From Manihot esculenta (lineage: Eukaryota > Streptophyta > Magnoliopsida > Malpighiales > Euphorbiaceae): a stretch of DNA of 64,000 bases. The notes beneath the pieces were generated by a model. That model made no database searches and was not told where the DNA came from. It was given only the letters and a program-made list of their open reading frames with translations. The DNA is taken from assembly GCF_001659605.2 (NCBI RefSeq), contig NC_035164.2:22548500-22612499 (forward strand), in the 5' to 3' direction. A program made the translations under genes and the position numbers. Below, in pieces: positions 45,828-57,407 of the stretch (position 1 is the stretch's first letter; each line of letters opens with the position of its first letter).

Positions 45828-47619
45828 TTACAGGAGCGGTTGTCGAAGCCGGTCAAAAATAACCTTTTTGGTTACCTACAATTTACAACTACAGATAGTG
45901 GTGAAGGATCGAATCCACAGAGAATTTATTACCTATTTATTTGTCTCAATCAAGACCAAGAGAACTAATTGAAAACACAATGGAAAGCAAATAACTAAAA
46001 GCTGAATTAAAGTAAAGTGCAAAAAAAGTAAAAAAGGGGGGTTTTGAGATTGATTTGTCTAACAACTATTGAAAGCAATTAAAACAGCAAGTGATCAAGA
46101 TAAAAGAGAAAATCAATATGAGAAAAGTCTAGTTGAAGATATGGATCCACTTTGGTTGTTTGGGTTGATCATTGAAACTTAGGTTTTCTTAATTCATTCA
46201 ATAGATTAGTTATGGGGGTGGAAAACGCTTCACACCACCATGTCTCTCCTTATGATTAAATTAATTAGGGAATGTCCTCTAATCAATTACTAATTAACAA
46301 ATTGTCAAGGAACGTCCTTGGGCCATAGGCATCAAAACAATTGTCAATTGCATAAAGAATGAGAGAGATTCAATCCTAGCTACTCAAAAGCATGAGATGT
46401 TGCTAGATCATGTAATTCCCTAGTTTTTACACCAAGTGTTCTTAGATCAGAATATTTCCAGCAATTACAGACTAACAAATATCCTAACCAACAATCAATT
46501 AACTTTGCAATTAAGAATCAAGTGGCCAATTTGATCAAAACAACAAAGCAATCTTTAGAATTAAGCACAATTGCATGAATATTGAATAAATCAAAAGCAA
46601 ACACTTTATGTTCAGATCTCACAACCCTTTAAACAACCTTAGTTTCAACCAAACTTCAACTAGAAAGAAGGTTTCAGCCACTCATGGCTGAACCAAAATA
46701 GAAAATTAAAGAAAAGAAGAACGAAGAACCAGTGGTGGCGAAAGTGGTGGAGGAGCGGCGGCCAAACCTTAGAGAGGTTGGGAGATTCAAAATCTGCCTT
46801 TCTTGTCTTCTTGAAGCCTTTAAATAGATCTTGAGAGGTTCCTTAGGGTTTGGTGGCAGTCCATGAGTCTTTTAGAGGCTGTCCAAAGTGCCCTTGGTCC
46901 TATATGTGCCTTCTTTGTGCATGGGTGAAGGCAAAAACGAGATGCATGTGATGGGGGGCAAGTGGGGGCTCTTTGGTCTTTTTAATTGCTGCCCAAGGTC
47001 TTCAAGATGTTGCCTAAAGAGTTAAGAGGCTGCCCATGCACTAATAAGGAAGGTGAAGCCTCCTTTTGAATTTTGAATGTGCATGATACTAAGTGGGAAA
47101 CATGTGATCTTCAAGATTTGGCTTCCTTAATAAGCTTGATCTTGAAATCCAATATTTGAATGTGAATCTTGAAGATTTGGATCTCAAAATACTTCCCTTG
47201 TTTGGCTCCTCAAATATGGCAACTTGAGATATGGTTTCTTGAATGAGGAAAGAGTGCATTGGGAGGCATTTTCGGCTGCCTAAAATGAGTTTCGGAGGCT
47301 GGACTTTCAGCTCTGGACGCAAGGTTCGGCGGCCGAAGGTGCCCCCGAAGGTGGGTTACTTTCGTCTCTGGACTTGACTTTAGGCCGCCAAAAGTGCCCC
47401 CGAAAGTGGGTGACTTTCGGCTTCCGAAAGTGCCTCCGAAAGTGCTTTCGAAGGTAGGTGTTTTTTGGCATTCTTTGGCACTTTTAAGAGCATTTTCTTC
47501 AAATTGTTTGTTCACACCTAATATTTGCAAAACATGATTAAAACCACAAAATTAGATAGAATAGGTGCAAATAAACATCAATAAGATCATGAAAATATGG
47601 ACTAAAATATGCTCTATCA
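45828..47619 (-). mobile_element. 5' LTR of Tt-3
   Basis: 1792 bp, equal in length to the 3' LTR. The first bases read TTACAGG instead of TGACAGG, a point change in the terminal CA. GCC-rich array at 47265-47460. Confidence 0.92.
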
Positions 47620-47624
47620 GGGTT

Positions 47625-47780
47625 ACACTCATATTATGTTAAGCCTAGTTTTCAAAACATATACATTCAATAAACATATCATGTACACAAAAGGATTTAC
47701 AACACATCTAGGTCAAGCACAATACAAAACTCTATACATTACTATTACAGCTCTGTACAATAATACATGTCCACACTATG
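47625..47780 (-). mobile_element. Gy-2 5' LTR, second piece
   Basis: Continues the LTR after Tt-3 and ends at the insertion point of the X element. CTATG (47776-47780) is the duplicated target. Confidence 0.85.
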
Positions 47781-48413
47781 TGTCAGGGTCATAGAGTTTT
47801 CAGGGACCAAACTGTAATTTTCCAATATTGGAATTCCTAGAAAGCAATATTGGGATAAAATAGTAGAAATTAGTAGGAAGATAATGGCTGAGATAATTTG
47901 TTGTAATTCCTTTTCATGTATTTATTTTAGGGGGGTGTCATATGAGACATGTTGATGTCTCCTCCTGCCACAAGCTAAGTTGTTCCTAAGGCTCTTTAGG
48001 GGGGAGTGACTAGTTGCCCACCAGCTGGGGCTGGGCCCAGTTGGCTACCGTAGGCCTACGGAGATCCAAGTTATACCTTCACTCCTTGTAGACCGTCCCC
48101 CCTGTCTACAAGGGAGGTGAGAATTATTGTAATGATTGCATCGATGATAATGTATAATTACTATTTTGCCCCTATAATAAAATAAGTAGCCCGTTCATGA
48201 ATTCTCGTGTTCAATTCTTATCTTTTGTGCCTACTGTGAGGCTTCCAATGGAATGCTGCCTGTTGGCTTCGCTATTCGCTTGTATAACCTTGACTAATCA
48301 GGGTACTCATGTTCACAGGGTATCGGGTGATTCTTAAGGCTGACTTGGCTTGAAGGTGTTCAAGTCAAGTGCCGCACGGTTCCAGGCGATTGCTGAAATC
48401 TGAAACCGTGACA
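47781..48413 (+). mobile_element. 5' LTR of X
   Basis: 633 bp. Differs from the 3' LTR mostly by C/T and G/A changes, as expected from decay of methylated cytosines. Confidence 0.93.
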
Positions 48414-48415
48414 AT

Positions 48416-48427
48416 TGGTATTAGAGC
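48416..48427 (+). other. Primer-binding site of X
   Basis: TGGTATTAGAGC, one base off the standard Met-tRNA site, three bases after the LTR end. Confidence 0.8.
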
Positions 48428-48813
48428 AAGAAAGATCTGCAAGCAATATAAAGCAATGACAAAATTTAGCACACACACGAAGGCCCTTGAGAGAAGGGTG
48501 AGAACGGTGCTACCTGGTTGTGTGTCTATACCACCTAAGAGGGGAAGGCGTTGGAGATTGATTCTGGCTAGACTGGCCATATTAACTAGAGGTGTTGCAC
48601 GCTCCACTGGGGGACACCATTGGGAGAGAGGTAATGACCTAGTACTGCACACTCCATTGGAAATGTCTTTTGGAGAAAGGGTAATGACTAGGTGCTACAT
48701 ACTCCCTTTTGTGACCCTTGGAGAGAGAGTAATGATCTCAGGGTATAGTGATAAGGGGGAGGATGAGCCAATAGAGCTTGAGGCCATCTGAGAATCCCGA
48801 AACCATTCCACTC

Positions 48814-48980
48814 AAAATTGAGGCAAGAGGCCTCCTGAATCGGAATTGAGGCAAGAGGCCTCCCGAGATAGAATTGAGGCAAGAGGCCTCCTGAGACAAA
48901 ATTGAGGCAAGAGGCCTCCTGAGACAAAATTAGAGGCAAGAGGCCTTCTAATACAAAATTGAGGCAGAGACCTCTCATTT
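48814..48980 (+). repeat. Tandem repeat, about 28 bp, six copies
   Basis: Units of the form AAATTGAGGCAAGAGGCCTCC + TGAGACA. Each contains the small palindrome GAGGC..GCCTC. The last copy is degenerate. There is no spacer variation of the CRISPR kind. Confidence 0.9.
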
Positions 48981-50992
48981 ATTTTGTTTTACTTGCAGGA
49001 ATGGTGCAATAATATTAAATATGACATAGGAAAGACTATGAGCAATACTTCAGAAGTGAACCAGAGGATCACTTATCAATGGCGTGAATCATGAGCTAAT
49101 GCCTATGAAGTAGGCACGGGTGGAATCCCAAAACTTCAGTCCTTATTGTGGAATGGAGGTAAATAATTTTCTCTTCAATATGAACTTATGCATTAATATT
49201 ATTGGGATTGGTGACTGTGCAGACATATAAAGAACAACGTTTATGGGATCAAGCTATAAAGCTAAATCTATTCTAAAAATGAAAGGGTAAAGTCCCATGA
49301 ATAGAGAGTGTTCACTCTATACATGAGAAAAGGGGGATATAAAATGATAAGCTCCAGTTTTACTACAAGAATGTAACATTTGCTATTCAAGAGAGTTGGT
49401 AAACTCCAACAAGGTGTTCATAAGGAAAGTACATAAAGGAACTTTTCAGCATCTATGGATGGCACAAGAGGACATGGCACTTGATTTTTAGTAGAGTAAG
49501 CAGATTGTGACAACAATTCAAGAGATATGACTGAGCTTAAAAAAAACCTTCCTGAAGAAGGTCAGAACCTGGAGGATTATGGTGTAGAGTAAAGGGCAAC
49601 CAATATTGAGTTGGTTCTATTACCAAGGAGTTGAAGGAATATTCAACTCTGATATCTGATTGATAGCCGCCTAAGAAGATGGGCCAAAGCAATAAGTGGG
49701 GGAGCGGTCTGAAAGGTAGTAAACAAGAGCACATGGAAGTGGCATAACTAAGCAGTATGAAGTGCTCTCTATGAAGAAAGCCATATGATTTTACAAGTTG
49801 CTGGTGTGGAAATGTGTCGAAGGTCTGGAGGGACATGGTGAGTAAAGGGGGAGGGAACATTAGGTATAAATCATAGAGTTGTCAACTCTAGGTTGTTTGT
49901 ACTTTCTTGTTCCTCCCCGCCTAAGGTAGTATTGTTTGCGTGAAGGGAGCAAGCATGATGGAAATATTCTGTGAGTGTTGTGTTAAATAAGGGACATGGG
50001 ATGGAGGAGAAGATCTTCAAAGTCTTATTGAGGACTCTAAGAGAAGAAATGAGAATCGAAGCTAGTATAAAACAACATATTGTTGCCCAGTGTCAAGTAT
50101 AGCGGAGTTGATGCTACAACGCGTGCACAGATACAAGATTTGTACACTGTATACACAATTGTGAGAATCACGAATAAAACTGAAGTGGATGATATGAGGA
50201 AATAAAGACTAAGCAGACAACTTGAGTGCGGGGATTAAGTTGAGCATGTCCTTTGATAAACTCGCTTAATCGAGGACATCAAAAAGCAAGATGGACTTCA
50301 CAATTTCTTTTTAGTGAACTTGGGACGTTAATTGATGTGGCGTCTCCTAGAATGACACAAATTATCTCTATTTTCGACCAATAATTATTCCTTGATAAAG
50401 GAGAGGTAGTCGAGAGTAGTGAAGAGGAAACTAGTGGCTATCCAAGCACGAAATGGAGCAAGGGTAAACTCAACGAAAAGTAGCATTCAATGAAGTATTG
50501 TCTAGCCGTGCGTAAGTGGAAAAAAAATATAATAATAATAATAAATGGAGTAAGTTGTGAGAAATGAGTACTGTGGTTATCAACTGTTATGATATTCGTT
50601 TATAAATTACTTGATCCTGGTGCGTAACCAGGGAGCAAGCTAGTGCTCCTACAACTCTTGCTATATGGTACGACATTGTTAGTGCAGAAGAAAAGTTCTT
50701 GGGAAACTCATATGAAACACTGGTATTGTAATACCCGGCTAGAGTCCGGCATCGGAAGTCTACTTTCCGATGGAGTTTCGGATATCGGAAGGCTCTAGAA
50801 GGATGAGAGTGATGTTTTTCTAACATGTTTTGGTATGTTTTATAGTTTTAACGCATAAGGAAATGAGTTCTTCGAATGAAATGAACCAAGGCAGAAAAGC
50901 CAGGTTCGGCCGCCGAAGTTGAGGTTCGGCCGCCGAATATGCATGGCTTTCGGTTTCACGTGTGGCCGCCGAAGGTGGTCTGGCCAGCCACC

Positions 50993-50999
50993 TATAAAT
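50993..50999 (+). promoter_or_regulatory. TATA box of mosaic LTR
   Basis: TATAAAT after GGCCAGCCACC, same context as the other Gy LTRs. Confidence 0.5.
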
Positions 51000-51884
51000 G
51001 GCCCTCAGTCGATTGAAAGGATAAACATCACCGTTTCTTTCACGTTCTGAGGTGAGACCCTGTCCTTTGTGAGTATTCTTTCATGTTTTCATCCAATCTT
51101 GCAAAGATTTGATTAGTTTTTATGGTATTTTGAAGGTTTTAAGCTAAAAACTCAAAGTTGTGAAGTTTGGAGAGTTTGAAGGAGAGTTGCTCCAAAACTC
51201 CACGTTAGGATCGTTCATCTTCTTGGTTTCAAGAGGTAAGTGAAGATCCTGAGCTTGTTTTTATGTTTTCTGAAGGTTTTATGTGGTTTTGGGGGAGAGT
51301 TGCATGAATAGGGTTATTTGTGAGGTTTTGATGATTTTGTGAGTAAAGCTTGTTTCTGTGTTGTATGTGTTGTGTGTTTGGGGTTGTAAGGTAGTTTCTG
51401 ACCCCTTTGAGCATATACTTGGGTATATGCAAGTTGAGGAATTGAGGTGGTTGAGTTTGAGAGGGTTTTGGTGCTTTTGGCGAGAGGCAGAGCAAGTTTC
51501 TGCCTTGTGGATGAACTCAGGTTCGGTCGCCGAAGGTACATTCGGCCGCCGAACCCATGAGGAGGTGGCTTCGGCTGCCCAAGCTTGCCCCCGAGCTTTT
51601 GGACTTTCGGCTCTGGAGGGAAGTTCGGCCGCCGAAGGTGCCGCCGAAGGTCAGAGACTTTTGTCTCTGGAGTGCCTTTTGGCCTCCGAAACTTGCCCCC
51701 GAAAGGGTTCGGCTGCCGAAAGTAGAGATTTGGCCGCCGAAGGTGCTTGAGTTTCGTCTCTGGAGAGGACTTTCGGCCGCCGAACCTGCCACCGAAAGTG
51801 TCCTGTCCAGCTTTCCTTTGCATGCTTTGCATGGATGTTAGAGTGAGTTTAAGGGGATTCTTGGGGAATTTCATAGAGTTGTTT

Positions 51885-52254
51885 TGCACTTCCTCCCATA
51901 CAAAGCTTCATAAGGAGCCATCCCTATGCTAGCATGATGGCTGTTATTGTAGGCAAACTCCACCAAAGGTAGATGCTGCCTCCAAGAACCGCCAAAGTCT
52001 AACACACTCAGTCGAAGCATATCCTCTATGGTCTGGATGGTCCTTTATGACTGTCCATCAGTCTGTGGGTGGAAAGCAGTGCTAAAATCCAACCTCGTGC
52101 CCATCGCACTCTGCAGACTTCGCCAAAATCTGGAGGTAAACTGAAGTCCTCTGTCTGAGACTGTAGACACTGGAACTCCATGTAATCTCACTATCTCATC
52201 CAGATATATCTGTGCCAACTTATCCACAGAATAGTTACTCCTTACTGGAAGAAA
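51885..52254 (-). pseudogene. Inverted integrase fragment
   Basis: Reads HGVPVSTVSDRGLQFTSRFW and [10 protein letters not shown] on the - strand. It corresponds to Gy-1 residues about 1315-1435 and is opposite to the LTR and gag around it. Confidence 0.9.
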
Positions 52255-52654
52255 GGCAGCAGTTATTTTTGCACTCAAGATGTGGCGGCATTACCTCTAC
52301 GGGGTTAAATGCGAGATCTTCACCGATCACAAGAGTTTACAGTACATCTTGAGTCAGAGAGAGCTGAATTTGCGGCAGAGAAGATGGGTAGAATTGCTCA
52401 GTGATTATGATTGTAAGATCCAGTATCATCCGGGTAAGGCGAATGTTGTGGCAGACGCCCTAAGCCGGAAGTCACTAGGCAGTTTATCCCATATAGCAGC
52501 AGAGCGGAAACCAGTCGTGATGGAGCTTTATAAGCTCATAGAGGAAGGGTTACAATTAGAGTTGTCTGGTACAGGTGCATTGATCGCACGGATGAGAGTG
52601 ACACCTGTGTTTCTGGAGCAGATAGCTCAGAAACAGCACGAGGACCCGGAGTTG
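52255..52654 (+). pseudogene. RNase H fragment
   Basis: Frame from 52280 reads [20 protein letters not shown], then [13 protein letters not shown], equal to Gy-1 residues about 1049-1173. The frame stays open into the leader and stops at 52684. It lacks the first catalytic Asp, so it is not a functional domain. Confidence 0.9.
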
Positions 52655-52686
52655 CTATGTTATGTGTTGTTTTTCAGAGAGTAAAG

Positions 52687-53058
52687 ATGAGAGGAACTCG
52701 TCGATCAGCTCGATTGACTGGAGTCCCACCAGATAGTGAGAGACCAACTGCTCGTCCTCCTGCATTGCCAAGGGCAAGGTCTCAGAGATCTAGTAGGGAA
52801 GGTACGTCAATAGACCCTAGAAGGTCTGTAGACGAGAGCAGAAGAGGTATATCGAGAGGAGAAAGATCAAAGGAAAGGAGGGAGGCTATGGAGATTGACC
52901 AGTCTAGAGATGACAGCATGGGTATAGGCAGATTTGAGGAAGGTATGGGAGAGTCGCAGGGAGGCGCTCAGGCCTCAGGTTTTGGTTATCCAGCCTTTCC
53001 GCAGGACCCTGAGTATCCGATGGGAGGTATGTCGGAGTACTCTAGTTTTGTCCCATAT
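52687..53058 (+). pseudogene. gag N-terminal fragment
   Basis: Starts at the family ATG ([12 protein letters not shown]) and reads 124 codons of the basic, Pro-rich Gag N-terminus to EYSSFVPY. It then runs into LTR sequence through a shared CATAT and stops at 53101-53103. The gag core is missing. Confidence 0.9.
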
Positions 53059-53498
53059 ATGACAGGAAGACCAGGTGCTCGATTCTACGCCCTGGCACGG
53101 TAGAGTTACCGGGACTATGTGGTGACAGGTTTACCCTTGATGTGGATTGTCTGTGATATGGTGCATTCCATGAGATCATATTTTACTGAGATGTTTTACT
53201 GTTCTACTCACTGGGCTATAGAGCTCATCCCACTCCCTTAATCCCAGTTTTGCAGGTTCAGTGTACAGTATACAGAGGAGATCCACAGAGTACAGAAAGA
53301 GTAAAGAGATTTGTAATAGCTTAGAGTGGACATGTAATATTAAAGAGATGTAATAGTTGTGTATAAAGTTAGAAATGTGCTTGACTTAGTGATGTTGTTC
53401 ATAACATGATCTGTATATGTATATCTGTTTTACTGTATGTGAAATACCAGGCTTAACAGGTATGAGTTAACCCATCTAGAGCAAGCTCTAGTAAGGGG

Positions 53499-53574
53499 TA
53501 CAGAGTACAGAGTACAGAGTACAGAGTACAGAGTACAGAGTACAGAGTACAGAGTACAGAGTACAGAGTACAGA
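53499..53574 (+). repeat. TACAGAG heptamer repeat, about 11 copies
   Basis: A perfect run of TACAGAG in the right LTR part of the mosaic. Other Gy LTRs have two to three copies here (for example 5358-5378 in reverse), so the run has expanded in this copy. Confidence 0.93.
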
Positions 53575-53760
53575 TATAGTGCATGCACAGGTTAAGCCTT
53601 GGTTCAGAAAAGAGTTTTTATTTTCACAGAAATTGTATGATCATGTATGAGTTTTACAGGTACACAGAGAGTATAGCAGGCTTGCTACGGGTTCTGGCGG
53701 CCTTAAGCCGACCTGAATCCTAGCGCCGGTGACGGTCCATTTTGGGGTCGTTATAGGTAT

Positions 53761-55700
53761 GGATAAGATGGTGATAGATCAAAGGTGGTAGTTGCCTTAT
53801 CTCTCAAAAACAGATCCTTTACAATAGTATAAAAGGAGCACCAAATAGGAAGGGCGTACCCTAAAAAAAATAAAATAAAAGGGAAAAGAAACCAAGACTA
53901 AGTTTTGTGAGGATGAAAATGAGTCGGAAAAGAGGAATAGATGGGAGTCCAGAGGGGATGAAAAGAAAACAACAAGTACCAGAGTATGGGATAATGTCTG
54001 AGAAGTGCCAACCAACTATGATTGTTGAGCACATATTCATTCTCTATGAGGTAAGTAAACATTTTAATAGGACAACCCATAGGAATGTATGGTAACGTTG
54101 GGCAAGAGTGGCATCAAATACCGTTGGGAGCAACAACGTTGTTAAAGCAAATAATTCACTCATCCTATGACAAAAGGGAGAAGGAGGATAAGTGAAAACT
54201 GACAGAAGTGAGGACCGTTGAACTGGTCAAAGGAGTGTGGTGCTCAAGGTAATGATGAGAGATGGAGATCCTTAATGATCATTCAATACGAGAGAAAGGA
54301 ATTTAACGAGAGGGAACCCTCTCACATCAGATGAGTATAATGTTTTTGTGTTTTCTAATATCGTTCCTTACCTTACTTTATATAGTTATTCATTTATTCT
54401 GAAATATTTTGTGGATTATTGAGTCAGGTTCCTCGTGATGTGGGACTTGACAAGTTGGTGCTAACAAATATTGTGAACATATAGGATGTAGCTGCCTTAA
54501 AAGGGATTAGATAATAAGGTGTAATTAAAAAGGGACAAATGTAGTCCTACCTTTGTTGTCAAGCAGGTAAGAGACCTCATGGCGAAATAAAAGTTATCAC
54601 AAGTGCATCAACGTGGGGGAGGATCGAGATGGGTCGAGAAGCACAGGTTGCTCGAGGCAAGTTGGTGAGGCAAATCGATGTTGTAAGCTATGATGAAAGC
54701 AGTATAAGAAAGGAAGTATCTTGTAGTAATTTCTTAGTGCCAAGTCATGATGATGGTATTAATTGGTTCATGTATAGTCAATCTTAATAGTTGTTTTGAG
54801 TAGATTTTTGTGGCTCATAGAGTTCAACAAGAAAATGCCCCTTTTCAGTGGTCGTGGATATTTTGTGTGTGTAATGGGAGACGTTTTGTAGGCATTTGCG
54901 TAGACTACATTCTTAGGGAGAGGAAAAGGAGATAAAGTGTACATAATACCAGAGCTTATGAAGGGGAGGAACATAAGACGTACAAAAGGAGAAAGAGAGT
55001 GTTGAGCGAACTCTTTTGACAATAGGGACACCAGTTCCTTAGGAGGATTCGCCGAACTTCGCTACAGGTGGAATAACGTTGTGTTATGTCAAGCGGATGG
55101 GTAAAGACAATTCCAGTTTTAGTGGACAAGTGCTGTGGTCACACCTATTAATTTATAATAGATTGTATTCTATATCACTTGCTATATTAGTTCGTATTTG
55201 ATTCTAACGTGGTTAGTACTAACCTTTCTTATGAGATTATTACAGGTTAATCATGATGTCATATGGCATGAGTGTATGCAGGTTGATAGATTTGTTGCAC
55301 CATAGGATCATGCTTTGAGGCAAAGAATAAGGTCGACAATTAAAGACAAGTAATGGCGAGACAAGTTAAGGAGAAAAGAACCAGTGATCACTGATTTCAG
55401 GCAATAAGTTCGTGCAGAGAAGGAAAGCAATAATTTCTAACACCATTTGCAGTAGTCTAAGGAATCAAGGGTATAACATTTACCACCAGAAGATCGAGCT
55501 TTTGTAGTCTCATCATCATTAAGAAGTAGCAGTCCACAGAGATCAATTGGGAGGAGATACTAAGGATTAAGGCGGTTCAACAATTTAATTGAGCAGGATT
55601 GGGATCAAATCACACTGCAAGCCTAAGGATGTCGGACTCAAAGTTTGAAGAACCCCAATAAACTCAGTCGACAAGGACGTCGACCGTTTAAGTGGGGGAG
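53761..55700 (+). other. Internal region of X, right part
   Basis: About 1.9 kb up to the 3' LTR. Purine-rich on the + strand, with stops in all frames and no motif I recognise. Ends with the polypurine tract AGTGGGGGAG. Confidence 0.5.
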
Positions 55701-56333
55701 TGTCAGGGTCATAGAGTTTTTAGGGACCAAACTGTAATTTTCCAATATTGGAATTCCTAGAAAGCAATATTGGGATAAAATAGTAGAAATTAGTAGGAAG
55801 ATAATGGCCGAGATAATTTGTTGTAATTCCTTTTCATGTATTTATTTTAGGGGGGTGTCATATGAGACATGTTGATGTCTCCTCCTGCCACAAGCCAAGT
55901 TGTTCCTAAGGCTCTTTAGGGGGGAGTGACTAGTTGGCCACCAGCTGGGGCTAGGCCCAGTTGGCTACCGTAGGCCTACGGAGATCCAAGTTGTACCTTC
56001 ACTCCTTGTAGACCGTCCCCCCTGTCTATAAGGGAGGTGAGAATTATTGTAATGATTGCATCGATGATAATGTATAATTACTATTTTGCCCCTATAATAA
56101 AATAAGTAGCCCGTTCATGAATTCTCATGTTCAATTCTTATCTTTTGTGCCTACTGTGAGGCTTCTAATGGAATGCTGCCTGTTGGCTTCGCTATTCGCT
56201 TGTATAACCTTGACTAATCAGGGTACTCATGTTCACAGGGTATTGGGTGATTCTTAAGGCTGACTTGGCTTGAAGGTGTTCAAGTCAAGTGCCGCACGGT
56301 TCCAGGTGATTGCTGAAATCTGAAACCGTGACA
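55701..56333 (+). mobile_element. 3' LTR of X
   Basis: 633 bp, TGTCAGGG...CCGTGACA; followed by the target copy CTATG. Confidence 0.93.
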
Positions 56334-56338
56334 CTATG

Positions 56339-57407
56339 CTATTACAAAACTCTTTACTTTTTCTGTACTCTTCTGATTCCCCCTGTACGCTGATCCTGCA
56401 CGACTGGGGTTAAGGGAGAGGGGTGAGCTATACTAGCCCAGTGAGTAGAACAGTAAAACATGTTAATTAAACATGCTCAAATGAAATGCATCATATCACA
56501 GACAATTCACAACAAGGACGAATGTGTCACCAATAGTCCCGACCTCCTATACTAGTGCCAGGGCGTAGAATGGGCACCTGGTCTTCCTGTTTTTACCTGA
56601 TAACTCGTGCCAGGGCGTAGAATGGGCACCTGGACTTCCTGTCTTACCTGATACCTCGTGCCAGGGCGTAGAATGGGCACCTGGACTTACTCATAACTAG
56701 TGCCAGGGCGTAGAATGGGCACCTGGTCTTTCTCAAAGACTAATGGATCACCCACATTCTATCCACATCAACAACATAAAATGCAATGCAACATCTTCGT
56801 GAATAGTAATGCAAGTAGCCTATTGAATAATCATGGTGCATAATCATGGTGCATGAAACATGCTGAAAAGCATTTAATTTCTCATTTAAAATAAGATTAA
56901 GTTTAGTTCCACTCACCTCTGGCTGACTCAGAACTGACTCTGAAAGCTCTGAAGTAGTGCTCATTGCTGATCTCTTTGATTCCTCTGGTCTGTTCCTACA
57001 CAGGTGGACTCAAATGAGGGACCAAACTAACTCAAGAACAACTCTATAACACTCCCCAAAACCCCCTCAAAACATCCTAAAATAATCACATAACTCATGC
57101 AAATGAAGGCTGGACAGGGCACTTTCGGCGGCAGGTTCGACGGCCGAAAGTCCCTTCCAGAGACGAAACTCAAGCACTTTCGGCGGCACTTCGGCTGCCG
57201 AAAGTCCTCTCCAGAGACGAAAGTCCCCAACCTTCGGCGGCACCTTTGGCGGCCGAAACCCCTCTCCAGAGTCGAAAGTCCAAACTTTCGGGGGCAAGCT
57301 TAGTCAACCGAAACCACCTCCTTAGCATGTTTGGCGGCCAAACCTTCCTTCGGCGGCCGAAACTGGATTCCCCAGTAAGGCAGAAACGTGTTCTGCTTCA
57401 TGCAAAA
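56339..57407 (-). mobile_element. Gy-2 5' LTR, third piece
   Basis: Continues the Gy LTR after X, with four CCAGGGCGTAGAATGGGCACCTGG-type minisatellite units (about 56550-56730) and a GCC array (57120-57365). It is cut at 57407 by the next Gy element. Confidence 0.85.

Larger units (their letters stand above)
39254..47619 (-). mobile_element. Complete Tt element Tt-3, with a nested Gy solo LTR
   Basis: Flanked by GGGTT (39249-39253 and 47620-47624). The LTRs at 39254-41045 and 45828-47619 are both 1792 bp. The Tat/Ogre-type primer site is at 45805-45822. Internal content: decayed Tt gene (45755 leftward to 42030), long 3' untranslated region, and polypurine tract TGTGGGGGTATT next to 41045. 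A Gy solo LTR (43233-45471) splits the gene. Without it the element is about 6.1 kb. No polymerase is present; it is non-autonomous. Confidence 0.94.
48414..50726 (+). other. Internal region of X, left part
   Basis: No convincing coding sequence. The longest frame (48369-48791, 140 codons) starts inside the LTR and shows no known domain. LLDPGA read near 50610 faintly resembles a retroviral protease site, but the surrounding frame is broken. Confidence 0.5.
50727..53755 (+). mobile_element. Scrambled Gy mosaic in X
   Basis: Has proper Gy termini (TGTAATACCCGGC at 50727, GGGGTCGTTATA at 53755) and a duplicated target GGTAT (50722-50726 and 53756-53760). The middle is shuffled: LTR left part (to about 51884), inverted integrase fragment (51885-52254), forward RNase H (52255-52654), forward leader and gag start (52655-53058), LTR right part (53059-53755). 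It looks like a full element that lost most of itself and was repaired with its own fragments. Confidence 0.92.
47781..56333 (+). mobile_element. Complete X element, non-coding LTR retrotransposon, interrupted
   Basis: TGTCAGGG...CCGTGACA LTRs, both 633 bp (47781-48413 and 55701-56333), differing at about eleven sites by eye. Flanked by CTATG (47776-47780 and 56334-56338). Met-tRNA-like primer site at 48416-48427; polypurine tract AGTGGGGGAG at 55691-55700. The internal region (about 4.25 kb without the mosaic Gy at 50727-53760) has no long frame and no protein I recognise. This is the layout of a large non-autonomous element (LARD), or of a decayed coding one. Confidence 0.92.
33225..57407 (-). 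mobile_element. Broken Gy element Gy-2 with several nested insertions
   Basis: The second chromovirus: 3' LTR part (33225-33795), gag-pol pseudogene (33877-38812), primer site (39010-39022), and a 5' LTR in pieces (39026-39253, 47625-47780, 56339-57407). The remaining 5' LTR should lie beyond the third Gy element, right of the window. The rest of the 3' LTR would lie left of Tt-2, in or beyond the left half of the window. Both LTRs are thus split by younger elements, so Gy-2 is among the oldest layers here. Confidence 0.88.

Noticed and set aside
48369..48791. 140-codon frame in X as a possible gene
   Set aside because: It begins inside the LTR upstream of the primer site, has no recognisable domain, and its end falls in ordinary repeat-rich sequence.
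48814..48980. CRISPR-like direct repeats
   Set aside because: Units are contiguous with no unique spacers, no Cas genes occur, and the context is a plant retrotransposon.
49537..49860. 107-codon - strand frame in X
   Set aside because: Opposite to the element, low complexity and no known motif; expected by chance in 4 kb.
53797..54095. Short overlapping frames on both strands after the mosaic
   Set aside because: No motif, and no homologue elsewhere in the window to support them.
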